The notes: generated by a model from the sequence alone, not told the origin. DNA of 64,000 bases from Ruminiclostridium cellobioparum DSM 1351 = ATCC 15832 (GCF_000621505.1 NZ_KK211294.1:76804-140803), one strand, 5' to 3'. Positions 16,448 to 25,787 are shown, counted from the stretch's first letter. Made by a program: numbers and translations.

Positions 16448-17785
16448 ATGAAGAAAAAGATTTTAGGCTTGTCATTGGCAGTTGTTCTTTCAATAACAGC
16501 AGTATTGACTGGATGCGGCGGACAATCAGCTTCAAATCAAGCACCGTCAAATTCGTCTGCAAGTGCTGCCAGCACCGCCGGAAAAGCGGAAGAACCGGTA
16601 ACAATCAAGTTTGCTTATTGGGCAAGTGCCGGCGGAGAGAGCGATGCTTTTGATGCATTGGCTAAAAAGTTCCAGGATGAAAATCCAAACATCAAGCTGA
16701 CAATGCAAGGTGGAGAATTTAAGGATTTTTATACAAAACTTGAAACCAGAATTGCCGGAAATGATGTACCCGATGCTATAAGGATTCAATTCCAGCAGGT
16801 GGGAAGATATTCAAGTAATGGTGTTCTAAAAGATATAACCAAAGACCTCCCTTCAGATTTCAGCTCAGACTTTCTTCCTTCCTTATGGAGTGCGGTTAAT
16901 TACAAAGGTGCGACTTATGCTATACCACAACATACTGATACTCTGGCGTTGTATTATAATAAAAATTACTTTGAGAAACTTGGCATCACAGCTCCTACCA
17001 AGCTTGAAGATGCCTGGACCTGGGACCAGTTCCTTGATATAGCAAAACAGCTGAAAGAAAAAGCTGGAGCCAAATATGGCTTTGCATACAACTGGACAAA
17101 AGGGAACAGCTACAGATGGCTGCCTCTGCTGTATCAAAAGGGTGGTCAGCTCCTCTCGGATGATTTGAGCACAAGCAAGATAGACAGCCCTGAAGCGCTG
17201 GAAGCACTGAAGCTGTCAAAGAGATTCTTTGATGAAGGTCTGGTGCCTGCCGGAACAAGTGTAAAGGGTACTGAAGATATCAACACCTTATTTACCAATG
17301 GAACGGTTGGTATGATAATCAACGGAAACTGGCTGGCAACCAACTTTGATAAGAACATGACAAATTATACTTATGGGGTAACTTACATGCCAAGGGATAA
17401 GGCTGCTGCTTCCGACATGGGCGGAAATGCACTGTCGGTCATGAATAAGGCAAAGAATCCTGAACAGGCGCTGCAATTCATAGAGTTTATGACATCACAG
17501 GAAAGCATGACATATTTTGTAGAGAATGGTATATTCCTCCCTGCAAGAAACAGTATTACTCCTGAAAAGCTCAAATACGCAATAAACCAACCTGACATAA
17601 TGAAAGTATTCATGGAGCAGTCCACAACAGTTCCGGCCAATATGGCCCAGTCTGTTACATCCCCGAATATGAGCAAAATTACTGCTTTACTGTCGGATGA
17701 ACTGGATATGTTATTCACACAGGGGAAAGATCCGGCAGAGGTACAAAAGGCTTTAAAAGATGGCATTGATGCGGCATTAAAGTAA
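16448..17785 (+). CDS. Sugar ABC transporter substrate-binding lipoprotein
   Basis: The 445-residue protein starts with a lipoprotein signal peptide (residues 1-23) ending in the lipobox LTGC, then a Ser/Ala-rich linker. The rest is a family 1 extracellular solute-binding protein: IKFAYWASAGGESD, YAIPQHTDTLALYYNK, VGMIINGNWLA. It captures sugar or oligosaccharide at the outer membrane face for the two permeases that follow. The ATG at 16448 has GAGGAGG eight bases upstream; a longer reading frame starts earlier without support. No ATPase gene is present, so a shared MsmX-type ATPase elsewhere must energise uptake (inference). Confidence 0.92.
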   Translation: MKKKILGLSLAVVLSITAVLTGCGGQSASNQAPSNSSASAASTAGKAEEPVTIKFAYWASAGGESDAFDALAKKFQDENPNIKLTMQGGEFKDFYTKLETRIAGNDVPDAIRIQFQQVGRYSSNGVLKDITKDLPSDFSSDFLPSLWSAVNYKGATYAIPQHTDTLALYYNKNYFEKLGITAPTKLEDAWTWDQFLDIAKQLKEKAGAKYGFAYNWTKGNSYRWLPLLYQKGGQLLSDDLSTSKIDSPEALEALKLSKRFFDEGLVPAGTSVKGTEDINTLFTNGTVGMIINGNWLATNFDKNMTNYTYGVTYMPRDKAAASDMGGNALSVMNKAKNPEQALQFIEFMTSQESMTYFVENGIFLPARNSITPEKLKYAINQPDIMKVFMEQSTTVPANMAQSVTSPNMSKITALLSDELDMLFTQGKDPAEVQKALKDGIDAALK

Positions 17786-17815
17786 TATATCCGGCAAACC
17801 AAAAAATGTATGGCG

Positions 17816-17841
17816 GACCTGCAAATTTTGATTTGCAGGTC
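17816..17841 (+). promoter_or_regulatory. Intercistronic stem-loop between binding protein and permease genes
   Basis: GACCTGCAAAT and ATTTGCAGGTC form a perfect 11-bp stem with a TTTG tetraloop. No T-run follows. Such hairpins commonly stabilise binding-protein mRNA or attenuate transcription, giving more binding protein than permease. Confidence 0.7.
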
Positions 17842-17870
17842 TGACTTTAACCTGATAGGGGACGTGAAAA

Positions 17871-18761
17871 ATGCAGCTTTCATCAGTTAAAAAAAATAAT
17901 ACCAGGCTTAACAGAAATAAATTTCTTCCATACTTGTTTATTGCACCAAATATGCTTCTGTTTTTGACTTTTATGATTATCCCCATTATTTTCACCTTTA
18001 CCATGAGCTTTACCAAGTGGACTCTTATAGGTACACCGGAGTTTAACGGAATTTCCAACTATGTTAAATTGCTGAGCGACAAACAGTTTCTTGCGGCAAT
18101 GCTGAATACGGTTTACTATACCCTGGCCACTGTTCCCACAACTCTGGCGCTTGGCTTGATCGGGGCAATAGCTTTAAACAGAAATATGCCGCTGAGGGGG
18201 GCTCTTCGAGGAATATTCTATATCCCTACGGTAGTTTCCCTGGTTGCAACCGGTTTGATATGGCAATGGATATTAAGTACTGATTACGGCGTGCTGAACT
18301 ATGTTTTAGAGGCGGTAGGAATAGGAGAACAGCAGTGGCTTACCAGCAATGCCCTGTCCATGCCTTCGGTAATATTGGCCACAATCTGGGTAAGATGCGG
18401 CTATTGCATGGTAATTTACCTGGGAGGTTTGCAGGGAATATCACAGGACTATTATGAGGCAGCTGAGATTGACGGTGCGGGGGACATGAAGAAGTTTAAA
18501 TATATTACCTGGCCATTGTTGAGATCGACAACAGTATTCCTGACGGTAATGTCCATAATTTACGGGTTTATGGGTTTTGACCTGTTCTATACCATGACTG
18601 GAGGAGGACCGGGTTTCTCAAGTACGGTAATGGTTCATTATATTTATAAACAGGCATTTCAGGTTGGAGAGATGGGATATGCATCAGCAGGCGGAGTTGT
18701 ATTATTCCTTATAATATTTATTTTAACTCTGCTGCAAATGAAGGGGGATGACCAGCAATGA
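17871..18761 (+). CDS. Sugar ABC transporter permease (MalF/UgpA type)
   Basis: A 296-residue membrane protein with six predicted membrane segments. The EAA loop that docks the ATPase is visible as EAAEIDGAGDMKKFKYITWPLL (shortened here to its start EAAEIDGAG near residue 205). The first segment (LFIAPNMLLFLTFMIIP) is typical of MalF-like carbohydrate permeases. The ATG follows AGGGGACGTG. Its stop overlaps the next permease by four bases (ATGA). Confidence 0.92.
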   Translation: MQLSSVKKNNTRLNRNKFLPYLFIAPNMLLFLTFMIIPIIFTFTMSFTKWTLIGTPEFNGISNYVKLLSDKQFLAAMLNTVYYTLATVPTTLALGLIGAIALNRNMPLRGALRGIFYIPTVVSLVATGLIWQWILSTDYGVLNYVLEAVGIGEQQWLTSNALSMPSVILATIWVRCGYCMVIYLGGLQGISQDYYEAAEIDGAGDMKKFKYITWPLLRSTTVFLTVMSIIYGFMGFDLFYTMTGGGPGFSSTVMVHYIYKQAFQVGEMGYASAGGVVLFLIIFILTLLQMKGDDQQ

Positions 18762-19585
18762 TAAAAAAGGAAGTTTTAAAAGACCGGATTGCATTTATAT
18801 TATTATTACTGGCGGCAATGGTAACATTATTCCCGTTATTCTGGATGCTGTCAACTGCGTTGAAACCATCGGAAGACCTATTTGCAAAAGTTCCGATACT
18901 TTTTCCGTCAAATCCTCAATGGAGCAATTTTGCAGAAATATTCAGCATGGCTCCCTTTGCAAGGTATTTTTTAAACAGCGGCATCGTTGCCACAGTTTCG
19001 GTGCTTCTAACAGTGTTTATCAACCTGCTGGCAGGATACACATTTGCAAAATACAGGTTCAGAGGCAGAAAGGTACTGTTTTTGATCGTACTTTCCACCT
19101 TGATGATACCCATGCAAATCATTATGGTACCGAACTTTATTATTCTTTCAAAGCTGGGTTGGCTCAACAGCTATGCGGGCCTGATCATTCCAAGGGCTGC
19201 CGAAGCTTTTGGCCTGTTTCTGTCCAAGCAGTTCATGGATGAGATACCGTATGAATTAATAGAAGCGGCGAGAATCGACGGAGAGTCCGAGTTCAAAATA
19301 TTTGTAAAAATCATACTGCCAAACTGCAAACCATTGATTGCAATACTGTCCATATTTACATTCATGTGGAGATGGAATGATTTTCTCTGGCCGCTTATTA
19401 CAACCAGTGACAAGGACATGTACACAGTTCAGCTGGGATTGGCCAGCTTTGTAGGCCAGTTCTATGTTGAGTGGAATTCTCTCATGGCTATTTCCCTGCT
19501 TGCCATTATTCCGGTATTGATAGTATTTTTAATGTTCCAGAAACTGATTGTACAGGGAATAGTTACAACAGGTATCAAAGGGTAG
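18758..19585 (+). CDS. Sugar ABC transporter permease (MalG/UgpE type)
   Basis: The 275-residue protein has six membrane segments and the EAA motif EAARIDGESEFKIF near residue 170. The N-terminus VTLFPLFWMLSTALKPSEDL is the classical MalG-type start. It forms the heterodimeric channel with the preceding permease, with which it shares an ATGA overlap. A 277-bp palindromic element separates it from the pdxA-like gene, so read-through into the downstream genes may be reduced. Confidence 0.92.
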   Translation: MIKKEVLKDRIAFILLLLAAMVTLFPLFWMLSTALKPSEDLFAKVPILFPSNPQWSNFAEIFSMAPFARYFLNSGIVATVSVLLTVFINLLAGYTFAKYRFRGRKVLFLIVLSTLMIPMQIIMVPNFIILSKLGWLNSYAGLIIPRAAEAFGLFLSKQFMDEIPYELIEAARIDGESEFKIFVKIILPNCKPLIAILSIFTFMWRWNDFLWPLITTSDKDMYTVQLGLASFVGQFYVEWNSLMAISLLAIIPVLIVFLMFQKLIVQGIVTTGIKG

Positions 19586-19603
19586 AAAATATAACAGTAA
19601 ACA

Positions 19604-19880
19604 TTACCCTCTATTGACAATGTACAATACGTTTTTGAGTGGTTAATTTGCCTTGCGGCTGCGTTGAAGCCGCTTGCAAGGCACAAAGCCTTACTGCACG
19701 CCTTTGCCTTGCCGCAAGCCAAATTATCTCACTCAAAAATCACCGACCTCGCGCTGAGATATTTTGGCGATTTTCGAGGAGGATGGACGCAGGCTTGCTG
19801 ACGCAAGGCAAGGACGACGACAAAGAAAAGCGGCAAAATAGCCGGCGTGAGGCGTGTTATACATTGTCAATAGAGGGTAA
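19604..19880. mobile_element. MITE-like element with 21-bp perfect terminal inverted repeats
   Basis: Positions 19604-19624 and 19860-19880 are perfect 21-bp inverted repeats; the outer end reads TTACCCTCTATTGACAATG. Inside, a further imperfect hairpin pairs TTTTTGAGTG...GCCTTGCGGC with GCCGC...CTCACTCAAAAA. There is no coding potential for a transposase. The outermost TA of each end could be a TA target duplication, which would point to an IS630/Tc1-like helper (inference). It fills the 350-base gap between the permease and the pdxA-like gene. Confidence 0.72.
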
Positions 19881-19934
19881 GGACTGCAAACTAAATAGGA
19901 ATGTAAACTAAAAGAAAGAGACAGGAATATAATT

Positions 19935-20936
19935 ATGAAACCAGTTTTAGGAATCCTCTTAGGCGAGGCTGCAGGTATCGGTCCGGAACTTGTAGCCGGG
20001 ATGTGCGCCCTGAAAAAATTTGATGATTACTGCAGACCTCTGATAATAGGAGATGTCAGGGTATTAAGATGGGGAATGAAAATTGCAGGAGTGGATTTTC
20101 CGGTCACAATGCTTGAAGATACATCAAAAATAGAATGGGATGGGTCTGTAAATATATTTGACCTGAAAAATCTGAATATTGAGACTGTAGCTCTTTCCAC
20201 CATAAATGCGGAATCCGGACGTGCAACAGGAGAGGCTTTGCTTGCTGCGCTGGATTTTTGTAAAAAAGGAATTATAAATGGATTTGTATATGCACCTTTA
20301 AATAAGGCCTCATTGAAAAAGGGCGGTTTTGATTTTGAGTCTGAAATGAATATGATGGCACATTATCTCGGGTGGAAGGATGTATATGGCGAGATGAATG
20401 TAATAAATGGATTGTGGACTTCCAGGGCAACCAGCCATATTCCGTTTAAAGAGGTCCCTGGCAAGTTGACAATAGTAGCTTTGCTGGACGCTATGAGACT
20501 TGCCCACAGTACCTTGAAAAAGAACGGTTACCATGATCCGAGAATTGCTGTTGCCGCATTGAATCCCCACGCCGGCGAGTCAGGTTCCTGCGGCACCGAA
20601 GAAATTGAGGTCATAACTCCTGCGATAAATGCGGCTAAAGCAGAGGGTATCAACGTTGCCGGACCATTTCCGGCAGATACCATATTTATAAGTGCCTTCA
20701 AAGGCATGTACGATGCGGTAACTACGTTATATCACGATCAGGGGCAGATTGCACTGAAGCTGTTGAAATTCCATGAAGGAGTGACGGTTTCCACCGGATT
20801 CCCTTATCCCATCACAACACCGGCACATGGAACAGCATTTGACATTGCCGGACAGGGCATTGCAAATATCGAACCCATGGAAAAAGCGGTGATGATAGCT
20901 TCAAAAATGGCAGAGTGGGACAATACCTTAACTTGA
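19935..20936 (+). CDS. PdxA-like 4-phospho acid-sugar dehydrogenase, divergent copy
   Basis: The 333-residue protein belongs to the PdxA family (GEAAGIGPEL at the N-terminus, NPHAGESG, YHDQGQIALKLL, HGTAFDIAG). PdxA oxidises 4-hydroxythreonine 4-phosphate; PdxA2-type relatives oxidise and decarboxylate 4-phospho-threonate or -erythronate to dihydroxyacetone phosphate. The GHTE metal motif is missing: the aligned region reads FESEMNMMAHYLG, so one metal-binding His appears replaced. SHIP and HDQG keep the other two His. Together with the LarA-like and DUF1537 genes it points to catabolism, not vitamin B6 synthesis. Its substrate probably differs from that of the second PdxA at 23457. Confidence 0.82.
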   Translation: MKPVLGILLGEAAGIGPELVAGMCALKKFDDYCRPLIIGDVRVLRWGMKIAGVDFPVTMLEDTSKIEWDGSVNIFDLKNLNIETVALSTINAESGRATGEALLAALDFCKKGIINGFVYAPLNKASLKKGGFDFESEMNMMAHYLGWKDVYGEMNVINGLWTSRATSHIPFKEVPGKLTIVALLDAMRLAHSTLKKNGYHDPRIAVAALNPHAGESGSCGTEEIEVITPAINAAKAEGINVAGPFPADTIFISAFKGMYDAVTTLYHDQGQIALKLLKFHEGVTVSTGFPYPITTPAHGTAFDIAGQGIANIEPMEKAVMIASKMAEWDNTLT

Positions 20937-20969
20937 TTATAGATTATAAAGAGAGTGAGGTTCTAAGCA

Positions 20970-22223
20970 ATGGTGCCAAAGCTTATCAGAGTAAAACAGA
21001 AATTTGCCGATGAATGTATAGAAGACATTGAAGGCGCAGTAAAAAACGAGCTTGCAAAATCCGGTGCAAAATTTGCAAGCGGCTCCAGTATTGCCCTGGC
21101 AGTGGGCAGCAGAGGCATAAAAAATATTCACCGTATTGTGAAGGCAACGGTAGAATATTTGAAAACTATGGGGGTAAAACCCTTTGTGGTACCTGCCATG
21201 GGAAGTCATGGAGGAGCCAATGCCGACGGACAGAAGAAGGTTCTGGAAGGTTATGGTATCACCGAAGAGTACACAGGAGCTCCCATATATTCTTCCATGG
21301 AAGTGGTGGAGCTACCGCAGGGGGAGTTGTGCCATAAGGTTTTTATGGACAGCTGTGCCTATAATGCAGATGGCATTATTGTAATAAATCGTATTAAGGT
21401 TCACACTGATTTTCACGGTAAAACCGAAAGCGGTCTCCTGAAAATGTGTGTGATCGGGCTGGGAAAACATAAGCAGGCTCTGGAAATACACAGCTACGGA
21501 GTATATGGTCTGAGGGAGTTGATTCCCAAAGCCGCAAGGCATATCCTTAAAAACAGCAAAATCATGCTGGGGATAGGCATCGTTGAAAATGCCTATGACA
21601 ATACTGCGGTTATTAAAGCTGTAAAACCTGAATTAATGGAAGAGGAAGAAATGAGGCTGCTGGACATATGCAGAAAAAACATGCCGGGGCTTCCGGTTGA
21701 CAAGCTGGATATTCTGATTGTAGACGAAATGGGAAAGGATATCAGCGGTGTAGGCATAGATCCCAATATCACAGGCAGAATGAGGATCAGAAATGAAAAG
21801 GAGCCTGAAAAGCCGGATATAACCAATATAGTTGTAACCGATCTGACCGGGGCTTCCCACGGGAATGCGCTAGGTATGGGGCTGGCGGATTTTATAACCA
21901 GAAGGCTTTATGATAAGATTGACTTTAAGGCGACATATGAGAATGTCTTGACAAGCACCTTCCTGGAAAGAGGGAAAATGCCTGTTGTTGCCGAAACAGA
22001 TCAAGAGGCGGTGGAATATGCTCTCAGGACCTGCAGCAAAACAGATCTTGAAGCTGTAGGAATTATAAGGATAAAAAATACTCTCCATCTGGGTGAAATA
22101 TATGTTTCACCGGGTATATATGAGGAAATAAAAGACAGTTTAAATATTGAGGTTATCGGGGACTTCGAAGAAATGACAGATTTACAGGGCTCGTTAAAAA
22201 AGTTTGAACCGGGAGATACATAA
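20970..22223 (+). CDS. LarA-like (DUF2088) nickel-pincer racemase/epimerase homologue
   Basis: A 417-residue protein of the lactate racemase N-terminal family. His80 in MGSHGG, Lys143 and His145 in NRIKVHTDFHG, and Lys158 in SGLLKMCVIGLGK are conserved positions; one of these Lys could hold a nickel-pincer nucleotide as in LarA. Several LarA relatives racemise or epimerise 2-hydroxy acids including gluconate. Sitting between a PdxA-like and a DUF1537 kinase gene, it most likely inverts C2 of an aldonic acid. LarB, LarC and LarE, which make the cofactor, are not in this window. Confidence 0.75.
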   Translation: MVPKLIRVKQKFADECIEDIEGAVKNELAKSGAKFASGSSIALAVGSRGIKNIHRIVKATVEYLKTMGVKPFVVPAMGSHGGANADGQKKVLEGYGITEEYTGAPIYSSMEVVELPQGELCHKVFMDSCAYNADGIIVINRIKVHTDFHGKTESGLLKMCVIGLGKHKQALEIHSYGVYGLRELIPKAARHILKNSKIMLGIGIVENAYDNTAVIKAVKPELMEEEEMRLLDICRKNMPGLPVDKLDILIVDEMGKDISGVGIDPNITGRMRIRNEKEPEKPDITNIVVTDLTGASHGNALGMGLADFITRRLYDKIDFKATYENVLTSTFLERGKMPVVAETDQEAVEYALRTCSKTDLEAVGIIRIKNTLHLGEIYVSPGIYEEIKDSLNIEVIGDFEEMTDLQGSLKKFEPGDT

Positions 22224-22224
22224 A

Positions 22225-23454
22225 ATGAGATTGCTTGTGATGGCGGATGATTTTACAGGTGCAATGGATACGGGTGTACAGTTCTCCAAAAAAGGGATCA
22301 GGACCTTTGTAAGTACCTGCACCCAATTGGATTTTGATCAGGTTGAGCAGGACGTACAGGTATTGGTGATTGACACCGAAAGCCGGCATATTTCTCCCGG
22401 GGAGGCTTACGAAATAGTGCACAGGCTTGCGCTGAAGGCCCGGGAGTATGGGATACAACATGTTTATAAAAAGATAGACTCCACCTTCAGGGGAAATGTC
22501 GGACAGGAACTGAAGGCGGTAATGGATGCATGGGAGGGTATGCCCTTTATGTGTGTACCTGCATATCCCAAAACCGGAAGGACAACCATTGACTCAGTGC
22601 AATTTGTGGATGGTATACCGCTCCATCAAACCATTTATTCAAAGGATCTGTTGAATCCGATAACAACCGGTTATATTCCTGAAATCCTCATGCGGCAGCC
22701 CGGAATCGGTGCGGTTTCTGCAACTGCCGAAGGAAGGCTGATTACCGGCCTGGAAGATAGGAATACCATTTATATATTTGACGGACAGTCCAACGGGGAT
22801 CTGATAAATACCGGTAAAGTTCTGAGCAGCAGGAAAAAGCTGTCGCTTACCGCCGGCTGTGCGGGATTTGCAGAGTATTTGCCCGAATTTATAGACCTTG
22901 AAAAATGCGGTGCCGGCCTTGAACAGGTTAAAGCGGAAAATATCCTGGTGGTCAGCGGAAGCATCAACCGGGACTCCATTAAACAGACCTTGTATGGGGA
23001 AATGTCAGGCTTTGAAAGTATCGTACTTACATCCGAACAGAAGAATGCCCCCGGGTATATGGAAACAATCCGGGGAAAAGAATTGGCGGCAGGGATTGCC
23101 GGGATGATAAAACGGGCCGGCAAAGTAATCGTAAAAACAGTTAACCGCAGGGAAGAAGTTGATGAGGCGGGCGACCCCGTAAAAATAGCCGGCAGTCTGG
23201 GAGCTTTGACCAGACTGGTGCTGGATTGCGGTACAAAGTGCGCCCTGGTTGTATTTGGCGGGGATACGGCAATTCATATAATGGAGGCGGTGGAGTGTTC
23301 AGGATTATTGCCGGTAGAAGAAATCGTACCCGGTGTGGCTGTATCACATGCCGTATGCAAATATGGTAAAATCATACTGGTCAGTAAAGCCGGAGGCTTC
23401 GGAGAAGAAGATGTTTTACTGAAAATACAGGATTATTTGAAGGGAAAGGTATAG
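22225..23454 (+). CDS. DUF1537 four-carbon acid sugar kinase (OtnK/DtnK type)
   Basis: The 409-residue protein carries the DUF1537 N-terminal signature ADDFTGAMDTG (about residues 8-18), KKIDSTFRGNVG (about 81-92), a central domain, and the C-terminal nucleotide-binding FGGDTA with SKAGGFG. The family phosphorylates acid sugars such as D-threonate, 3-oxo-tetronates and 3-oxo-isoapionate using ATP. The start is an ATG after GGGAGA, one base after the previous stop. It is the only kinase in the island and so the probable supplier of 4-phospho acids to PdxA, the RLP and the class II aldolase. Confidence 0.9.
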   Translation: MRLLVMADDFTGAMDTGVQFSKKGIRTFVSTCTQLDFDQVEQDVQVLVIDTESRHISPGEAYEIVHRLALKAREYGIQHVYKKIDSTFRGNVGQELKAVMDAWEGMPFMCVPAYPKTGRTTIDSVQFVDGIPLHQTIYSKDLLNPITTGYIPEILMRQPGIGAVSATAEGRLITGLEDRNTIYIFDGQSNGDLINTGKVLSSRKKLSLTAGCAGFAEYLPEFIDLEKCGAGLEQVKAENILVVSGSINRDSIKQTLYGEMSGFESIVLTSEQKNAPGYMETIRGKELAAGIAGMIKRAGKVIVKTVNRREEVDEAGDPVKIAGSLGALTRLVLDCGTKCALVVFGGDTAIHIMEAVECSGLLPVEEIVPGVAVSHAVCKYGKIILVSKAGGFGEEDVLLKIQDYLKGKV

Positions 23455-23456
23455 CC

Positions 23457-24425
23457 ATGTTAATAGGGATTACAATGGGAGAGGCCGGAGGAGTGGGTCC
23501 GGAACTGGCTTTGAAAGCATTCGGAAGCGGAGATATATGTGAAAATTTTATTCTCATAGGTGATTATGAAATAATTGAGTACTGTAACAGCCTGCTGGGG
23601 TATAATGTGCCTTTAAAGCGGATTACAGATGTTGATGAGCTAACCCGGGGATATTTTAATGTTCTGGATATGAAACTGCTGGGAAAAGAACAGCTCAGAA
23701 TAGGGCAGATATCCAGGGAATCGGGATACGCGGCCAGAAGCTATGTGGAAAAGGCTGTGAGACTGGCCCTGGAAGGAAAAATACAGGCTTTGGTCACCCT
23801 GCCCATGAATAAGGAGTCAACCAGGTTGAGTGATCCTGTTTTTTCAGGACATACCGAGCTTATTGCAGAGCTTTGCGGGCAGAAAAACTACACCATGATG
23901 CTCTCAGGCGAGAAACTGACGGTAACCCATGTAAGTACGCACGTATCAATGCAGGAGGCCGTCGAAAAGGTAAAAAAGGATAGGGTTTACAATGTTATAA
24001 AGCTCACATATGAGGCTCTTAAAAGTTATATACAGGAGCCAAGGATTGCAGTAGCCGGCCTCAATGCCCATGCGGGCGAAAACGGGTCCTTTGGAAAAGA
24101 GGAGATATTGGAGATAAAGCCGGCAGTTGAGAGGGCAAGGGAAGAAGGGATGAACGTGGAGGGGCCTGTCGCTCCCGACACGGTTTTTATAAAGGCCTGC
24201 AAAAAACAGTTTGATGCAGTGGTGTGCATGTACCATGACCAGGGACATATTCCGATGAAATTATTGGATTTTGAGGGGGGAGTAAATGTGACCCTTGGCC
24301 TTAAGGTCATCAGGACTTCGGTTGACCATGGGACTGCTTTTGACATAGCCTATAAAGGTATGGCCTCCACCCGCAGCCTTATTGAAGCTTTTAACCTGGC
24401 GGTAAAAATGTGTGGCAGGAAATGA
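23457..24425 (+). CDS. PdxA-like 4-phospho acid-sugar dehydrogenase with canonical metal motif
   Basis: A 322-residue PdxA-family protein. It shows GEAGGVGPELALKA near the N-terminus, the full SGHTELIAEL motif (metal His), STHVSMQEA (second His) and MYHDQGHIPMKLL (third His), plus HGTAFDIAYKG at the end. It begins two bases after the DUF1537 kinase stop, so the two are tightly coupled. The pairing DUF1537 plus PdxA2 is the known route from D-threonate to dihydroxyacetone phosphate; a 4-phospho-tetronate substrate is inferred. It differs clearly from the copy at 19935, so the operon probably handles two stereoisomers or two steps. Confidence 0.88.
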   Translation: MLIGITMGEAGGVGPELALKAFGSGDICENFILIGDYEIIEYCNSLLGYNVPLKRITDVDELTRGYFNVLDMKLLGKEQLRIGQISRESGYAARSYVEKAVRLALEGKIQALVTLPMNKESTRLSDPVFSGHTELIAELCGQKNYTMMLSGEKLTVTHVSTHVSMQEAVEKVKKDRVYNVIKLTYEALKSYIQEPRIAVAGLNAHAGENGSFGKEEILEIKPAVERAREEGMNVEGPVAPDTVFIKACKKQFDAVVCMYHDQGHIPMKLLDFEGGVNVTLGLKVIRTSVDHGTAFDIAYKGMASTRSLIEAFNLAVKMCGRK

Positions 24426-24469
24426 CGTAATTGACGTAATTAAAATAAAATACTTATCGGAGGTATACT

Positions 24470-25756
24470 ATGGCAAAGGTTACATTTATAGGGGCGGGAA
24501 GTGTTATATTTGCAAAGCAGGTAATGGCTGATATATTATCTTTCAGTGAATTGCAGGACATCACCTTCAGCCTTATGGATATTGATGCGGAAAGGCTGAG
24601 AGTTGCAGAACTTATGGCAAAACAGTTTTCCCGGAGAATAGGCGGGAGGGCTAAGATCGAGACAACCATGGACAGGCGTACTGCGTTAAAAGATGCCGAT
24701 TATGTCATACATGCAATTCAGGTGGGCGGACATGAAGCCACACTGTTCGATTTTGACATACCCAGAAAATACGGCCTGAAGCAGACAATAGCAGATACAT
24801 TGGGAGTTGGAGGCGTTTTCAGGGGTCTTAGAACAATTCCTCCCCTGCTGGAGCTTTTAAGAGACATGGAGGAAATATGCCCGGATGCCTATTTGCTGAA
24901 CTATTCAAATCCCATGGCCATTTTATCCCTTGCTGCAATGAAAAGTTCGGGAATAAAATATGTGGGGCTTTGCCACAGCGTACAGCAAACCTCTGAAAAA
25001 TTGGCGGAATATATTTCGGTGCCCTATAGTGAGATCAATTATGTGGTAGCAGGAATAAATCACATGGCATGGTTTTTAAGATTGGAGCATAAAGGAAAGG
25101 ATTTGTATCCCCAACTGTTTGATTGTCTGGATAAGCCTGAAATATATGGCGATAACAAAGTCAGATTTGAGATCATGAGGCATTTTGGTTATTTTGTAAC
25201 TGAATCCAGCGAGCATATGGCCGAGTATGTACCTTATTTCATAAAAAGAGAGGAATTGATTGGCAAACTGGATATTCCCATTGACGAATATGTCCGCAGA
25301 AGTGTAAGAAATATAGGCAGATTTGAAGACACAAAAGCAACACTTGAAAGCGGAAAAGACCTGGAGACAAAATTAAGTCATGAATATGCCGCATACATCA
25401 TTCACTCGCTTGAAACAGGGTATGAGCGTTCCTTTAACGGAAACGTGATTAATAATGGTTTGATAGAGAATCTGCCTGCCGACAGCTGCGTGGAAGTCCC
25501 CTGCCTTGTAAACAAAAACGGCTTCCAGCCTGTAGCCGTGGGTAAACTCCCAACTCAGCTGGCAGCACTGAACCAGACAAATATAAGTGTGCAGCAGCTG
25601 GCTGTGGAAGGTGCATTAAAGGGTAAGAAGGAATATATATACAATGCCGTTATGATGGATCCTCACACGGCTTCAGTGTTGACACTGGATGAAATAAGAA
25701 GTATGACCGATGAACTGTTTGAGGCACATGCGCATCTGCTGCCGGCTTTTAAATAA
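24470..25756 (+). CDS. melA: GH4 alpha-galactosidase (MelA-like)
   Basis: The 428-residue NAD- and Mn-dependent glycosidase starts with the Rossmann motif FIGAGSVIFAK. NYSNPM, CHSVQ (metal Cys; CHSV is associated with alpha-galactosidases) and GINHMAW (metal His) identify family GH4. Other GH4 activities, such as alpha-glucuronidase, cannot be excluded. The enzyme is cytoplasmic and cleaves by an oxidation-elimination mechanism. The ATG follows GGAGGTA. Its place at the end of the LacI operon suggests that the imported substrate is an alpha-linked galactoside or a glycoside that carries the acid-sugar unit. Confidence 0.88.
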   Translation: MAKVTFIGAGSVIFAKQVMADILSFSELQDITFSLMDIDAERLRVAELMAKQFSRRIGGRAKIETTMDRRTALKDADYVIHAIQVGGHEATLFDFDIPRKYGLKQTIADTLGVGGVFRGLRTIPPLLELLRDMEEICPDAYLLNYSNPMAILSLAAMKSSGIKYVGLCHSVQQTSEKLAEYISVPYSEINYVVAGINHMAWFLRLEHKGKDLYPQLFDCLDKPEIYGDNKVRFEIMRHFGYFVTESSEHMAEYVPYFIKREELIGKLDIPIDEYVRRSVRNIGRFEDTKATLESGKDLETKLSHEYAAYIIHSLETGYERSFNGNVINNGLIENLPADSCVEVPCLVNKNGFQPVAVGKLPTQLAALNQTNISVQQLAVEGALKGKKEYIYNAVMMDPHTASVLTLDEIRSMTDELFEAHAHLLPAFK

Positions 25757-25787
25757 TAATCAGGAAAGTTAGAAGAATTCACAATGA

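Noticed and set aside
19935-24425. Vitamin B6 biosynthesis by PdxA
   Set aside because: Two divergent copies lie with a DUF1537 kinase and LarA-like gene, and no pdxJ or other B6 gene is present.
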